Shown one piece after another: positions 8,875 through 17,220 of a DNA stretch of 64,000 nucleotides. Position numbers and translations under genes: made by a program. The stretch comes from Bradyrhizobium diazoefficiens (lineage in GTDB: Bacteria > Pseudomonadota > Alphaproteobacteria > Rhizobiales > Xanthobacteraceae). The notes beneath the pieces were generated by a model. The model saw only the letters and a list, made by a program, of their open reading frames with translations. It did no database searches and was not told where the DNA came from. Positions within the stretch are counted from its first letter, which is position 1. The number at the start of each line of letters is the position of its first letter. Where the stretch lies: NCBI RefSeq assembly GCF_018129965.1, contig NZ_JAFCKW010000005.1, forward strand, positions 1 to 64,000, given 5' to 3'.

Positions 8875-11052
8875 TCAAGGAGCAAGCGTGCGCGCCACCC
8901 GGAAGCCGATATCGTCGTGATGCGCGTCGGGCCCGGCCTTGGCACGGACGGCGGGCCGCAGCGACGATGCGGCTGAAAACCAGTCGCCGCCCCGCACGGT
9001 TCGCTCCGTGCAGCCCGCTTGCGAACGCGGCGCGCTGTCGGAGCCTGCGCCGCGGTAGTCATCGGCAAAGCAATCGGCCGTCCATTCCCAGACATTGCCG
9101 ATCAAATCATGGAGCCCGAAGCCGTTTGCCTTCAGCGAGCCGACCGGCGCGGTGAAGGGATAGCCGTCGCTGCACGCCATATAGCGCGCATCCTCGGGCA
9201 GGCCCGCGATCCTTGCCGACTGGTCGGCCCCGTTGACGAAGCGGCACAGATCCGCGGCATTGTCGGTGAAGCCATAGGGCAGGGTGCCGCCCGCACGCGC
9301 CGCGTATTCGAACTCGGCTTCCGACAGCAGCCGATAAGGCTTGCCGGTGGATTTCGACAGCCAGTCGACATAGGCCTGCGCGTCATTCCAGCTGATGCAG
9401 ACCGCCGGATGACTGCCATCCTGGGCATAGCCCGGCATCAGATAGGAGCGGTTCTCGCGCTCTCTCGGCAAATTCTGTTCGAAGGTGAAGCAGCGGCCGC
9501 TGCCCTGATGGCCCGTGGCGGTGGCAAAGGCCGCAAACTGATCACGGGTCACCTCGAAGCGGCCGATTGCAATCCTGTCCTTGACGACGACCTTGTGCTG
9601 CGGTGCCTCGTTGGCGGCAGCCAGTCCCTTGTCGATCTCGCCGGCAGGCGAGCCCATCATGAAGTCACCCGCGGCGACCACCACCATCTCGGGACAGTTC
9701 GCACATTCCCGAAAACTCTGTTTCGGCTTCAGGCCGCATTCTTGCGGCAGCGACAGAGGCTGCGCGGCATCACCCGTCAGGGACACCGCCTGCAGCTCCG
9801 TGCCTGCGCAGCCGGCCGGCGCGCGCGGCGGGGCCTTGCTGACCTCGGCGCCAAGCCTAGCATCTCCGGGCAGCACCGCGGCCAGCTGCTGGCCAGGTGC
9901 GGCTTGGGCCGCCTTTGCCCGCGCGGCGTCCGCTGCCCTGGCCTCTTCGGCGGCCTTCGCGGCCTTCATGTCTTCAGCCGCTTTCGCGGCCTTTGCCTCT
10001 TCGGCGGCCTTGGCTCTCGCAGCCGCAATCCGCGCGTCCTCCGCCGCTTTGGCCGCGACTTCGAAACTCTTTTTCTCCGCCGCGAGGCGGGCCTGTTCGA
10101 GGTCCCTGGCTGCGATCGACTTGTCGCGCTGTGCGCGCGCAAGATCGCTGTAGAAGCCAGTCGGATGCTTGGCGAGAAAGGCGTCCCAGGCTGCTACGAC
10201 ATTGACTTGCGAGGCGAGCTCGTAGTCCGCGCGCGCCGCAATGGCCGGATCGATCTTCGGCGCGGGGGGCGCGGACACCAGCGGCACATCTTCGCCGCCG
10301 AGCGAGCCATAGATGAATGGCTCCTGCTTGTTGTTCGTGACCTTCAGGACATCGTCGCGCACGAAGCCGAACGCCTTCCTGACGTCGAGGTCGGGGGTGG
10401 GAAGATATTTGATCAGCGCGGTCGTGAAAGGACTGTTCCTGGTGTCGCCGTCCTCGGCGGTCGAACCGGCCTTGGCGGCGAAGGCGACCAGCGTGTTCGG
10501 ACTGTTCGGCTCGACCATCACCAGTCCGCGCTGGAGCGAACGCGAAGCGACCGGGCGCTTGATGCGTTTTGCGAACGGATTGTCGCGGCAGGCGTCGAGA
10601 ATGACCATCCGCAGCCGCTTTGCCGGTTCGACGACCGCCAGCAGCCGATCCAGCGGGATGGCCTCGTCATAGGCATCGATGTCGCGTTCGAGGACGGCAT
10701 CGACCGGAACGAGGTAATTGGCGCCGTCGATCTCGAGACCGTGGCCCGCATAGTAGATGATGGCCAGATCGGCCTCGCGCACCACGTCGACGAAATCGCG
10801 CAAAGCGCGACGCATTTCGACGGCCTTGAGGTCGAGCTTGAGCATGACGTTATCGAAGCCCGCCTTCTTGAACATGTCTGCCATCGCCGCGGCGTCGTTG
10901 ACGGGATTCGGCAGTGGCGGAGCCCGCTCATAGGCGGAGTTGCCGATGACCAGCGCAATCCGCCGATCGGCGAAGGCAGGTTCGCAGAACAGGCCGATCG
11001 CGCAAACGACCAGCAGGATCGCAGTGAGGACACGCATCATGTCGTCCAGCAT
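8875..11052 (-). CDS. Caspase-like (C14) protease fused to SUMF1/FGE-type domain
   Basis: 725 residues in three parts. First comes a signal peptide or membrane anchor (about 7-28). Next is a caspase-fold domain with the His-Cys dyad visible as YYAGHG (His about 104) and LDACRDNP (Cys about 155), preceded by the family start RRIALVIGNSAY. An Ala/Lys/Glu-rich helix (about 300-395) follows, probably a coiled coil. The last about 270 residues form a formylglycine-generating-enzyme-like (SUMF1) domain with GDFMMGSP, GNVWEWT, RGGDWF and GFRVAR. Such fusions are found in alphaproteobacteria. It is likely a periplasmic protein; the substrate is unknown and the SUMF1 part may only bind peptide or carbohydrate. 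An ATG four codons downstream is an alternative start. Confidence 0.88.
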   Translation of the reverse strand: MLDDMMRVLTAILLVVCAIGLFCEPAFADRRIALVIGNSAYERAPPLPNPVNDAAAMADMFKKAGFDNVMLKLDLKAVEMRRALRDFVDVVREADLAIIYYAGHGLEIDGANYLVPVDAVLERDIDAYDEAIPLDRLLAVVEPAKRLRMVILDACRDNPFAKRIKRPVASRSLQRGLVMVEPNSPNTLVAFAAKAGSTAEDGDTRNSPFTTALIKYLPTPDLDVRKAFGFVRDDVLKVTNNKQEPFIYGSLGGEDVPLVSAPPAPKIDPAIAARADYELASQVNVVAAWDAFLAKHPTGFYSDLARAQRDKSIAARDLEQARLAAEKKSFEVAAKAAEDARIAAARAKAAEEAKAAKAAEDMKAAKAAEEARAADAARAKAAQAAPGQQLAAVLPGDARLGAEVSKAPPRAPAGCAGTELQAVSLTGDAAQPLSLPQECGLKPKQSFRECANCPEMVVVAAGDFMMGSPAGEIDKGLAAANEAPQHKVVVKDRIAIGRFEVTRDQFAAFATATGHQGSGRCFTFEQNLPRERENRSYLMPGYAQDGSHPAVCISWNDAQAYVDWLSKSTGKPYRLLSEAEFEYAARAGGTLPYGFTDNAADLCRFVNGADQSARIAGLPEDARYMACSDGYPFTAPVGSLKANGFGLHDLIGNVWEWTADCFADDYRGAGSDSAPRSQAGCTERTVRGGDWFSAASSLRPAVRAKAGPDAHHDDIGFRVARTLAP

Positions 11053-11156
11053 AATCGCAAATTACGGCATAAAAAACCGCATTGCGTTTTGCTCTGTGAT
11101 TCAGCTCACAGTACCTGTTCTCCCCGGATGGTTCTTGCTGCGAAGCGGCTGCCGAT

Positions 11157-12188
11157 TTACCCCATCATCTCCCTGACCATCGGTACCACCTTGCGCCCAT
11201 AAAGCTCGATGCTCGTCATCAGCTTCTCGTGCGGCAATGGCCCCGCCGAGTATTTCAGTTGGAAGCGCGAGATGCCGAGTGTCTTTGCGGTCTTCGCAAT
11301 CTTGCGTGCGACCGTCTCCGGCGAGCCGACATAGAGCGAACCGTGCTCGGCTTCGCTGACGAACTCGTCGCGGCCCATCGGTGGCCAGCCGCGCTCCTTG
11401 CCGATGCGGTCGCGCATCGCCTTGTAGTCGGGCCACAGCTCTTCGCGCGCCTGCGCATCGGTCTCGGCGACGTAGCCGGGCGAGTGCACGCCGATCGGCT
11501 GTGCGGTGCGGCCGAACTCCTTGTAGGCGCGGTGATGGAGATCGACGAAGGGCGCAAAGCGCGCGGGATCGCCGCCGATGATCGCGAGCATCAGGGGCAG
11601 ATCGTAATGTGCCGCGCGCACCACCGATTGCGGGCTGCCGCCGACGCCGATCCAGGTCTTCAGCGTGCCGTTCTCGACAGGAGGATAGACCAGCTGGTCC
11701 TTCAACGGCGGACGCAGCTTGCCCTGCCAGGTCACCGGCTTCTGCGACAGCAGCGCGGTGAACAGGTCGAGCTTCTCCTCGAAGAGGTCTTCGTACTTGC
11801 GCAGGTCGAAGCCGAACAGCGGAAAGGATTCGGTGAACGAGCCGCGGCCGAGGATCACCTCGGCTCGCCCGTTGGAGAGGGCATCCAGCGTCGCAAACCG
11901 CTGGAACACGCGGATCGGATCGTCCGAGGAGAGTACCGTGACGGCCGAGCCGAGATGGATGCGTTTTGTTCGCGCGGCGATCGCGGCCAGCACGGTCTCG
12001 GGCGAAGAGATCGCAAAATCGGCCCGGTGGTGTTCGCCGAGGCCGATGAAGTCGAGGCCGATCTCGTCCGCCAGTACCGCTTCGTCGACGACGTTGCGGA
12101 TCGCCTGCGCATGCGGAAGCATGGCGCCCGAGGTATCCCTGGTGACGTCGCCAAAGGTATCCAGTCCGAATTGAAGCGGTGCGGTCAT
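11157..12188 (-). CDS. LLM-class flavin-dependent oxidoreductase
   Basis: 343 residues of the luciferase-like monooxygenase fold. Typical segments are MTAPLQFGLDTFGDVT at the start, GLGEHHRADFAISSP (about 49-63), the IHLGSAVTVLSSDDPIRVFQ motif (about 76-95), LGRGSF and, near the end, GSPETVARKI. It would use reduced FMN and oxygen on an unknown substrate. It stands 96 bases upstream of the quinone oxidoreductase stop and points the same way, so the two could be co-transcribed. The ATG at 12188 fits the family start. Confidence 0.9.
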   Translation of the reverse strand: MTAPLQFGLDTFGDVTRDTSGAMLPHAQAIRNVVDEAVLADEIGLDFIGLGEHHRADFAISSPETVLAAIAARTKRIHLGSAVTVLSSDDPIRVFQRFATLDALSNGRAEVILGRGSFTESFPLFGFDLRKYEDLFEEKLDLFTALLSQKPVTWQGKLRPPLKDQLVYPPVENGTLKTWIGVGGSPQSVVRAAHYDLPLMLAIIGGDPARFAPFVDLHHRAYKEFGRTAQPIGVHSPGYVAETDAQAREELWPDYKAMRDRIGKERGWPPMGRDEFVSEAEHGSLYVGSPETVARKIAKTAKTLGISRFQLKYSAGPLPHEKLMTSIELYGRKVVPMVREMMG

Positions 12189-12284
12189 CGATCAGGTCTC
12201 TGTGGGGATGATCGACCAGATCTAATGAACCGCTGCGAAGCCACAAGGGCGCGCACGGAAATGCTCGGTTTCCGATTGTGGATC

Positions 12285-13265
12285 CTATCTCCAGATTCGC
12301 ACGACCATCTTGCCGAGCGCCGCGCGCGTCTGCATCGTCCTGAACGCCTCGCGAAAATCTTGCAGCGCGAAGACGCGGCCGATTGCGGGCTTCATCTTGC
12401 CTTCGGCCAGCCAGCCGATCAGTCGTGCCATCAGCCGCTGCTGAATCTCGGGCTCACGTACGGGGATTTGCGCGAGGTCGACGCCGAGCAGGGCGCCGCC
12501 TTTCAGCAGCGGCAGATTGAACGGCAGCGCGGGAATGGCGCCGCCGGCAAAGCCGACCACGAGATGGCGTCCGCGCCAGGCGATCGACCGGAACGCCTGC
12601 ACCGAGATGTCGCCGCCGACGGGATCGAAGATCACGTCGGCACCGTGTCCCTTCGTCAATTCCTTGAGCTCGTCGCGCCAGCCCGCCTGCGTGTAGTCGA
12701 TCACTGCGTCGGCACCATGCGCTCGGGCAAATTCGCGCTTTTCCGGTGTCGACGCTGCGGCGATCACGCGGGCGCCGAGCAGCTTGCCGATCTGGACCGC
12801 TGCCGTCCCGGTGCCGCCGGCCGCGCCCAGCACGAGCAAGTGCTCGCCCGCGACGATCGCCGCCCGCGCGCTCAGCGCATAGAGTGCAGTTAAATAGTTG
12901 GCACGAAACGAGGCGGCGACCTCGGCTGCAACGCCATCGGGCAGCGGGTAGAGCGCTTCGGGCTTGACGACGATCTCTTCGGCCAGCGCGCCCGATCGCG
13001 TCATGCCCATCACGCGCATGCCGGGCCGATAGCCTGCCGGCTCACCCGGAGCCTCCGCCACAACACCCGCGAACTCCGTTCCCGGAATGAAGGGCAGGGG
13101 ATCTTTGGTCTGGTAGAGACCCTGGATCTTCAAGCCGTCGACGAATCCGATCCCTGCCGCCTCGACCTTGATGCGCAACTGTCCGGGCTCAATACGCGGA
13201 GACGAAACGTCCTTCAGTTCAATCTGGTCGATGGGGGCGTATTGCTCGACGACGACGGCTTTCAT
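12285..13265 (-). CDS. NADPH:quinone oxidoreductase family protein (zinc-free MDR)
   Basis: 326 residues of the medium-chain dehydrogenase/reductase superfamily. An N-terminal GroES-like part holds PGTEFAGVVAEAPGE (about 60-74) and the nucleotide-binding part has LLVLGAAGGTGTAAVQIGKLLGARV. The catalytic zinc ligands of alcohol dehydrogenases are missing, as in quinone reductases. It reduces a quinone or enone with NADPH. Start at the ATG at 13265, which gives the standard MKAVVVEQYAP opening. Probably in one unit with the LLM oxidoreductase behind it. Confidence 0.9.
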   Translation of the reverse strand: MKAVVVEQYAPIDQIELKDVSSPRIEPGQLRIKVEAAGIGFVDGLKIQGLYQTKDPLPFIPGTEFAGVVAEAPGEPAGYRPGMRVMGMTRSGALAEEIVVKPEALYPLPDGVAAEVAASFRANYLTALYALSARAAIVAGEHLLVLGAAGGTGTAAVQIGKLLGARVIAAASTPEKREFARAHGADAVIDYTQAGWRDELKELTKGHGADVIFDPVGGDISVQAFRSIAWRGRHLVVGFAGGAIPALPFNLPLLKGGALLGVDLAQIPVREPEIQQRLMARLIGWLAEGKMKPAIGRVFALQDFREAFRTMQTRAALGKMVVRIWR

Positions 13266-13321
13266 GTCCGGCCTCAGTGGTTTCTTCTATCCTGACAGGC
13301 CCCGACAGCAGTCTCTTGCGT

Positions 13322-15379
13322 CTACCGCCACATCCCCCGCATCCGCGCGCCGATGTCCACCTTGGGGCCCTGCGCAGCGGCGCGCGCCGCGCCGGCGCCG
13401 GCCTTCGGCCACGCGGTGCGGTCGAACAGATAGACGAGGGACTCCGGAATGAAGCGGGTGCGCGAGGCGTAGACGTGACGGTCGCCTTTGGCGGCCTGGC
13501 CATGGACGAAGAAGCGCTGGGGAACGACGAGGTGCAGATCGTCCTTGGCGCGCGTCATCGCGACATAGAGCAGGCGGCGCTCCTCCTCGAGCTCGGCCGA
13601 GGTGCCGGCGCCGAGGTCGGAGGGCATGCAGCCGTCGACGATGTTGAGCACGAACACCGACTTCCACTCCTGGCCCTTGGCCGAATGAATGGTGGAGAGG
13701 ATCAGATAGTCCTCGTCGCGCAAGGGTGGCCCGGACTTGTCGCTGGTCGCATCCGGCGGATCGAGCGTGAGCTCGGTCAGGAATTTTTCGCGGCTGGGAT
13801 AGCCGCTGGCGATCTGCTCGAGCTGCATCAGGTCGGCGCGCCGGGTCTCGGACTCCTCGTGGATGCGATCGAGATGCGGTTCGTACCAGAGTCGGACGCG
13901 CTCGAGATCGACAGGCCATTCCGAATAGCGGAGATTTTCGACCGTGCGGACGAAATCGGTCCAGTCGGCGCCGGTGCGCGGCGGCACCGGCAGCTGGACG
14001 AGCGCGGCCAGGGGATCGCTGCTTTCCGCCATCTGGTCGAGTACGCGCTGTGCGGTGGCAGGCCCGATGCCCGGCAACAGATGCAGGATGCGGAAGCCGG
14101 CGACGCGGTCGCGCGGATTCTCGGCGAAGCGCAGCAGCGCCAGCACGTCCTTGACGTGCGCGGCGTCGAGAAATTTCAATCCGCCGAACTTCACGAAGGG
14201 GATGTTGCGGCGGGTGAGTTCGATCTCCAGCGGGCCGGAATGCGAGGAGGTGCGGAACAGCACGGCCTGGTGCTTGAGTAGCGCGCCTTGCTCGCGGCTC
14301 GCCAGCACCTCCTCGACGATGTAGCGGGCCTGGTCGGCCTCGTCGTGCACGGTGACGAGCTGCGGCTTCTGCGAGCCGGTGCGGTCGGTCCAGAGGTTCT
14401 TGGTGAAGCGCTCCCGGGCAAGGCCGATGACGCCGTTGGCGGCCGCCAGCACGGCTTGCGTCGAGCGGTAGTTGCGATCGAGCGTGATCATCTCCGCGCG
14501 CGGCGAAAAGCTCTGCGGAAAATCCAGGATGTTGCGCACGGTGGCGGCGCGGAACGAGTAGATCGACTGCGCGTCGTCCCCGACCACGGTGAGGCCGCGG
14601 CCGTCGGGCTTGAGCGCCAGCAGGATCGAGGATTGCAGGCGGTTGGTGTCCTGATATTCGTCGACCAGCACGTGGTCGAAGCGGCCGCCGATTTCGTCCG
14701 CGATCAGCGCATCGCTCATCATCTGCGACCAGTAGAGCAGGAGGTCGTCGTAATCGAGCACGTGCTGGGCCTGCTTGGCCTCGACGTAAGCCGCGAACAG
14801 GCCCTTGAGCTCGGCCGCCCATCCCGCGCACCAGGGATAGTGCGCCCCCAGCACCTTCTCGATCTCCGTCTCGGCATTGACGCAGCGCGAGTAGATCGAC
14901 AGGCACGTGCCCTTGGCCGGAAAGCGGCTCTCGGTCCTCGACAGGCCGCGCTCGTGCCGCACCAGATTCATCAGATCGGCGGAATCCTCGCGGTCGTGAA
15001 TGGTGAAGGACGGATCGACGCCGATCCGCTCGGCATATTCGCGCAGCAGCCGCGCGCCGATGCCGTGGAACGTGCCGGCCCAACCGAGGGCATCGCGCAT
15101 GATCGCGGCATTGGTCTCGCCGAGCACCTTTCGGGCGATGCGCTCGACCCGGCCGGCCATCTCGGCGGCGGCGCGGCGGGAGAACGTCATCAGCAGGATG
15201 CGGCGCGGATCAGCGCCCGCGACGATCAGATGGGCGACGCGGTGCGCCAGCGTGTTGGTCTTGCCGGAGCCGGCGCCGGCAATGACGAGCAGGGGCGCGC
15301 CCACGGTCGCTCCATCCGCCACGCCATGCTCGACGGCGCGGCGCTGCTCCGCATTGAGCGTATCCAGATATGTCGCCAC
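13322..15379 (-). CDS. UvrD/Rep-type ATP-dependent DNA helicase
   Basis: 685 residues from a GTG at 15379 preceded by a GGGG site. A start farther upstream (TTG at 15430) is possible but weak. Superfamily 1 motifs are present: NAEQRRAVEHG (Q motif), Walker A AGAGSGKT (34-41), DEYQDTN (motif II), GDDAQSIYSFR (motif III), LDRNYRST (motif IV) and STIHSAKGQEW (motif V), with VAMTRAKDDL near the end. It unwinds DNA 3' to 5' in repair or replication restart. It is shorter than classical UvrD and resembles the UvrD2-like group of Rhizobiales. Confidence 0.92.
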   Translation of the reverse strand: MATYLDTLNAEQRRAVEHGVADGATVGAPLLVIAGAGSGKTNTLAHRVAHLIVAGADPRRILLMTFSRRAAAEMAGRVERIARKVLGETNAAIMRDALGWAGTFHGIGARLLREYAERIGVDPSFTIHDREDSADLMNLVRHERGLSRTESRFPAKGTCLSIYSRCVNAETEIEKVLGAHYPWCAGWAAELKGLFAAYVEAKQAQHVLDYDDLLLYWSQMMSDALIADEIGGRFDHVLVDEYQDTNRLQSSILLALKPDGRGLTVVGDDAQSIYSFRAATVRNILDFPQSFSPRAEMITLDRNYRSTQAVLAAANGVIGLARERFTKNLWTDRTGSQKPQLVTVHDEADQARYIVEEVLASREQGALLKHQAVLFRTSSHSGPLEIELTRRNIPFVKFGGLKFLDAAHVKDVLALLRFAENPRDRVAGFRILHLLPGIGPATAQRVLDQMAESSDPLAALVQLPVPPRTGADWTDFVRTVENLRYSEWPVDLERVRLWYEPHLDRIHEESETRRADLMQLEQIASGYPSREKFLTELTLDPPDATSDKSGPPLRDEDYLILSTIHSAKGQEWKSVFVLNIVDGCMPSDLGAGTSAELEEERRLLYVAMTRAKDDLHLVVPQRFFVHGQAAKGDRHVYASRTRFIPESLVYLFDRTAWPKAGAGAARAAAQGPKVDIGARMRGMWR

Positions 15380-15506
15380 GAATCGCCCCGGTGAAACGGC
15401 AAGAGTCGGCGATCTGGTCGCGGATCGCAATGCGGCTGGACGGAACTCGATTTAACACCTAGGGAACAGGCGGCCCCGAGTTCCAGCCTGAAAAGCGCGC
15501 CCTGGC

Positions 15507-16115
15507 ATGACCGAGCCCACCTTTGAGCCCGAGCCCAAGCCCGAGCAGTTCGAGATGCGGCGGCTGGAATCGCTCAGCAACACCATCTTCGGCGTCGCCA
15601 TGACGCTGCTCGCCTACGACCTGCCGAAGGCGGCCGTGTTCACCGGCGTGCCCGACTGGAACGATCTGGCCCGGGTCTATTCGGGCAAGATGATCGGGTT
15701 TGCGCTCAGCTTCATCATCGCCGGCGTGTTCTGGATCAGCCATCACCGGCGGCTGGCGCGGCAACCGGTGGGCAGCCGCGGCGCGGTGATGCTCAATCTG
15801 TTTTTCCTGCTGTCGATCGTGCTGCTGCCGGTGACCAACGGCCTCTACACCAACTATCCCATGAGCAGCGCGGTCGCCGTGCTCTATGGCGCGCATCTGA
15901 GCGTGATCGCCGGGCTCAACGCCTGGCTCTGGTGGACGATCCTGGGCGGCTGGAGCCATGAGAACATGGCCTCGCTGTTTCCGCTGCTGGTGTTCGTTCC
16001 GGGCACGATCGTGGCGGCCTTCGCGCCGCAGGCCGCGCCCTTTCTCTGGTTCCTCGCCTTCGGCGGGCGCCTGATCCAGCGTTTCTATCGCGGGCGGACC
16101 GGGCCGGGCGCGTAG
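15507..16115 (+). CDS. TMEM175/DUF1211-family membrane channel protein
   Basis: 202 residues. After an acidic Pro/Glu-rich tail comes the family signature in RLESLSNTIFGVAMTLLAYDL (in the family usually RxxxFSD), then five to six hydrophobic segments (about 27-41, 68-84, 99-117, 126-146, 158-173, 178-190). Bacterial members form potassium channels. The usual Phe-Ser-Asp is here Leu-Ser-Asn, so selectivity is uncertain. Divergent from the helicase gene, with a short intergenic region. Confidence 0.8.
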   Translation: MTEPTFEPEPKPEQFEMRRLESLSNTIFGVAMTLLAYDLPKAAVFTGVPDWNDLARVYSGKMIGFALSFIIAGVFWISHHRRLARQPVGSRGAVMLNLFFLLSIVLLPVTNGLYTNYPMSSAVAVLYGAHLSVIAGLNAWLWWTILGGWSHENMASLFPLLVFVPGTIVAAFAPQAAPFLWFLAFGGRLIQRFYRGRTGPGA

Positions 16116-16124
16116 GGCCGCGCC

Positions 16125-16505
16125 TCAGCCTTCGGTCGCGCCGAACCCTTCGGCTGGCACGTAAAGCTTGACCGGGCGGATTTCGTAGACCGCGGTCGGA
16201 TTGACCTCGCGCAGCTTTCGCGCCGCTGCGATCGCCTCTTCCTCGGTGTCGTAGTCCACGAGGTGAAAGCCGAGCAGCTGCTCCTTGGTCTCGGCGAAGG
16301 GGCCGTCGAGCACGATGCCCGCGCCGGGCCCCCGCAAGGTGCGGGCCTTTGCAGTCGCGTCCAGACGCGCGGCCGGCCCGAAATGTCGGCTGGCCCGCAG
16401 CGGCGCCTGAACCGCGATGACCTTGACCACCACCGCTTCGTCCTGCTCCGGCGTCCAGGCCAGGAGCTCGTCTTCGACGTGATAGGCCAGGATGGCGTAG
16501 AGCAT
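16125..16505 (-). CDS. YCII-related (DGPF) domain protein
   Basis: 126 residues from the ATG at 16505, which is preceded by GAGGTGA; a GTG two codons upstream is less likely. The ferredoxin-like YCII fold is seen in MLYAILAYHVEDELLAWT, in VLDGPFAETKEQLLGFHLVD (the DGPF signature) and in the C-terminal YEIRPVKLY. Family members are small proteins of mostly unknown activity, often next to sigma factors; no such neighbour is here. It lies tail-to-tail with the TMEM175-like gene, nine bases apart. Confidence 0.85.
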   Translation of the reverse strand: MLYAILAYHVEDELLAWTPEQDEAVVVKVIAVQAPLRASRHFGPAARLDATAKARTLRGPGAGIVLDGPFAETKEQLLGFHLVDYDTEEEAIAAARKLREVNPTAVYEIRPVKLYVPAEGFGATEG

Positions 16506-16710
16506 CGTCACCTCGTTGATTTTCGCTGCGCGCGCACCAAGGACGTATCACCGTGGCCGCCTCCGACAATGGGGGGCACAATATTGCACCGCGCGCCCCG
16601 GCGACGAAACCGTCCCCGGCTCGCGAGCATCTTCACCGTGCTGCTCGGCGATGCGCCGCACCGGGCGGCCACGGTCTGGTGCGCCGGCCCGCCCGATCAG
16701 GGCAATTCCC

Positions 16711-16746
16711 AAAAGAAAAGGCGCGGCGGGAGAACCCCGTCGCGCC
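16711..16746 (-). terminator. Terminator of rreB
   Basis: On the minus strand the stem GGCGCGACGGGG / CCCGCCGCGCC (loop about TTCT) is followed by TTTTCTTTT. It ends a transcript of about 165 nt starting near 16879. Confidence 0.8.
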
Positions 16747-16806
16747 CGATTTCTTGCTCGCTGGTCCAGGGCTGAGAGCGCCCCGATGCCAAGCTCTTCT
16801 CAGAAC

Positions 16807-16851
16807 TTAGCGGGCGATCCCAGCGAGGTGACAGCGCTTGGTAAGAGACAC
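16807..16851 (-). CDS. rreB: rreB: 14-residue peptide with 17-nt Shine-Dalgarno
   Basis: A GTG at 16851 opens a 14-codon frame (MSLTKRCHLAGIAR) ending with TAA at 16807. Directly upstream, 16851-16867 read on the minus strand as a perfect complement to the 3' end of 16S rRNA. That is a 17-nt Shine-Dalgarno, far longer than needed. A promoter and a terminator bound a roughly 165-nt mRNA. Length, GTG start, 14 codons and extended site match rreB as described for Bradyrhizobiaceae, where tight 30S binding limits translation and the ribosome controls mRNA stability. The name rests on this recognition, not on a database search. Confidence 0.88.
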   Translation of the reverse strand: MSLTKRCHLAGIAR

Positions 16852-16886
16852 TGGATCACCTCCTTTCGTTGGTTACGGAAGCCGGC

Positions 16887-16915
16887 ACTATAGGCCGGGA
16901 CGCCGCCGCTGTTAA
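16887..16915 (-). promoter_or_regulatory. Housekeeping promoter of rreB
   Basis: On the minus strand a -35 box TTAACA (16910-16915) and a -10 box TATAGT (16887-16892) are separated by exactly 17 bases. Transcription would start near 16879, about 12 bases before the long Shine-Dalgarno. Confidence 0.75.
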
Positions 16916-17025
16916 GGGGAGGCGGGGAGGGGTGGAACCGGGCTGTGCGCGAGGGACCAAACGCCCCGAACGCCGCGTTTGGGACAGTTGAGACCGCCGC
17001 CCGGCCGTGTTAGGGAGCCCGTGAC

Positions 17026-17099
17026 GCGGGTGTAGCTCAATGGTAGAGCAGCAGCCTTCCAAGCTGAATACGAGGGTTCGATTCCCTTCACCCGCTCCA
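17026..17099 (+). tRNA. tRNA-Gly (anticodon UCC), integration target
   Basis: A 74-nt cloverleaf. The acceptor GCGGGTG pairs with CACCCGC, the anticodon loop CTTCCAA gives UCC, the T-arm holds GGTTCGATTCC, and the CCA end is encoded. An integrase gene begins 120 bases downstream, so the 3' half of this tRNA is the likely attL core. The tRNA remains intact. Confidence 0.95.
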
Positions 17100-17177
17100 T
17101 CCCCCAATAACTTTCCCAAACGATCTCCGCTACTTATTGAAATTACGGACAGAATCCGTATTTTTGACAGAAATAAC

Positions 17178-17209
17178 GTCCAACATTTCGTCCAACAAAA
17201 CGTCCAACA
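17178..17209. repeat. Three CGTCCAACA direct repeats
   Basis: Copies of CGTCCAACA start at 17178, 17189 and 17201, about one helical turn apart, between the tRNA and the integrase start. They could be arm-type integrase sites or operator sites for the integrase promoter. Confidence 0.6.
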
Positions 17210-17220
17210 CGTTCGCGCTC

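Noticed and set aside
9019..11202. Long plus-strand frame opposite the caspase/SUMF1 gene
   Set aside because: The minus-strand product has two clear domains; the plus frame has none and no ribosome site.
11229..12893. Plus-strand frame across the LLM and quinone oxidoreductase genes
   Set aside because: It crosses two confirmed genes on the other strand and gives a His/Arg-rich product.
16851..16867. Match to the 3' end of 16S rRNA, as if a rRNA fragment
   Set aside because: On the other strand it is the extended Shine-Dalgarno of rreB with promoter, frame and terminator; no further rRNA sequence is present.
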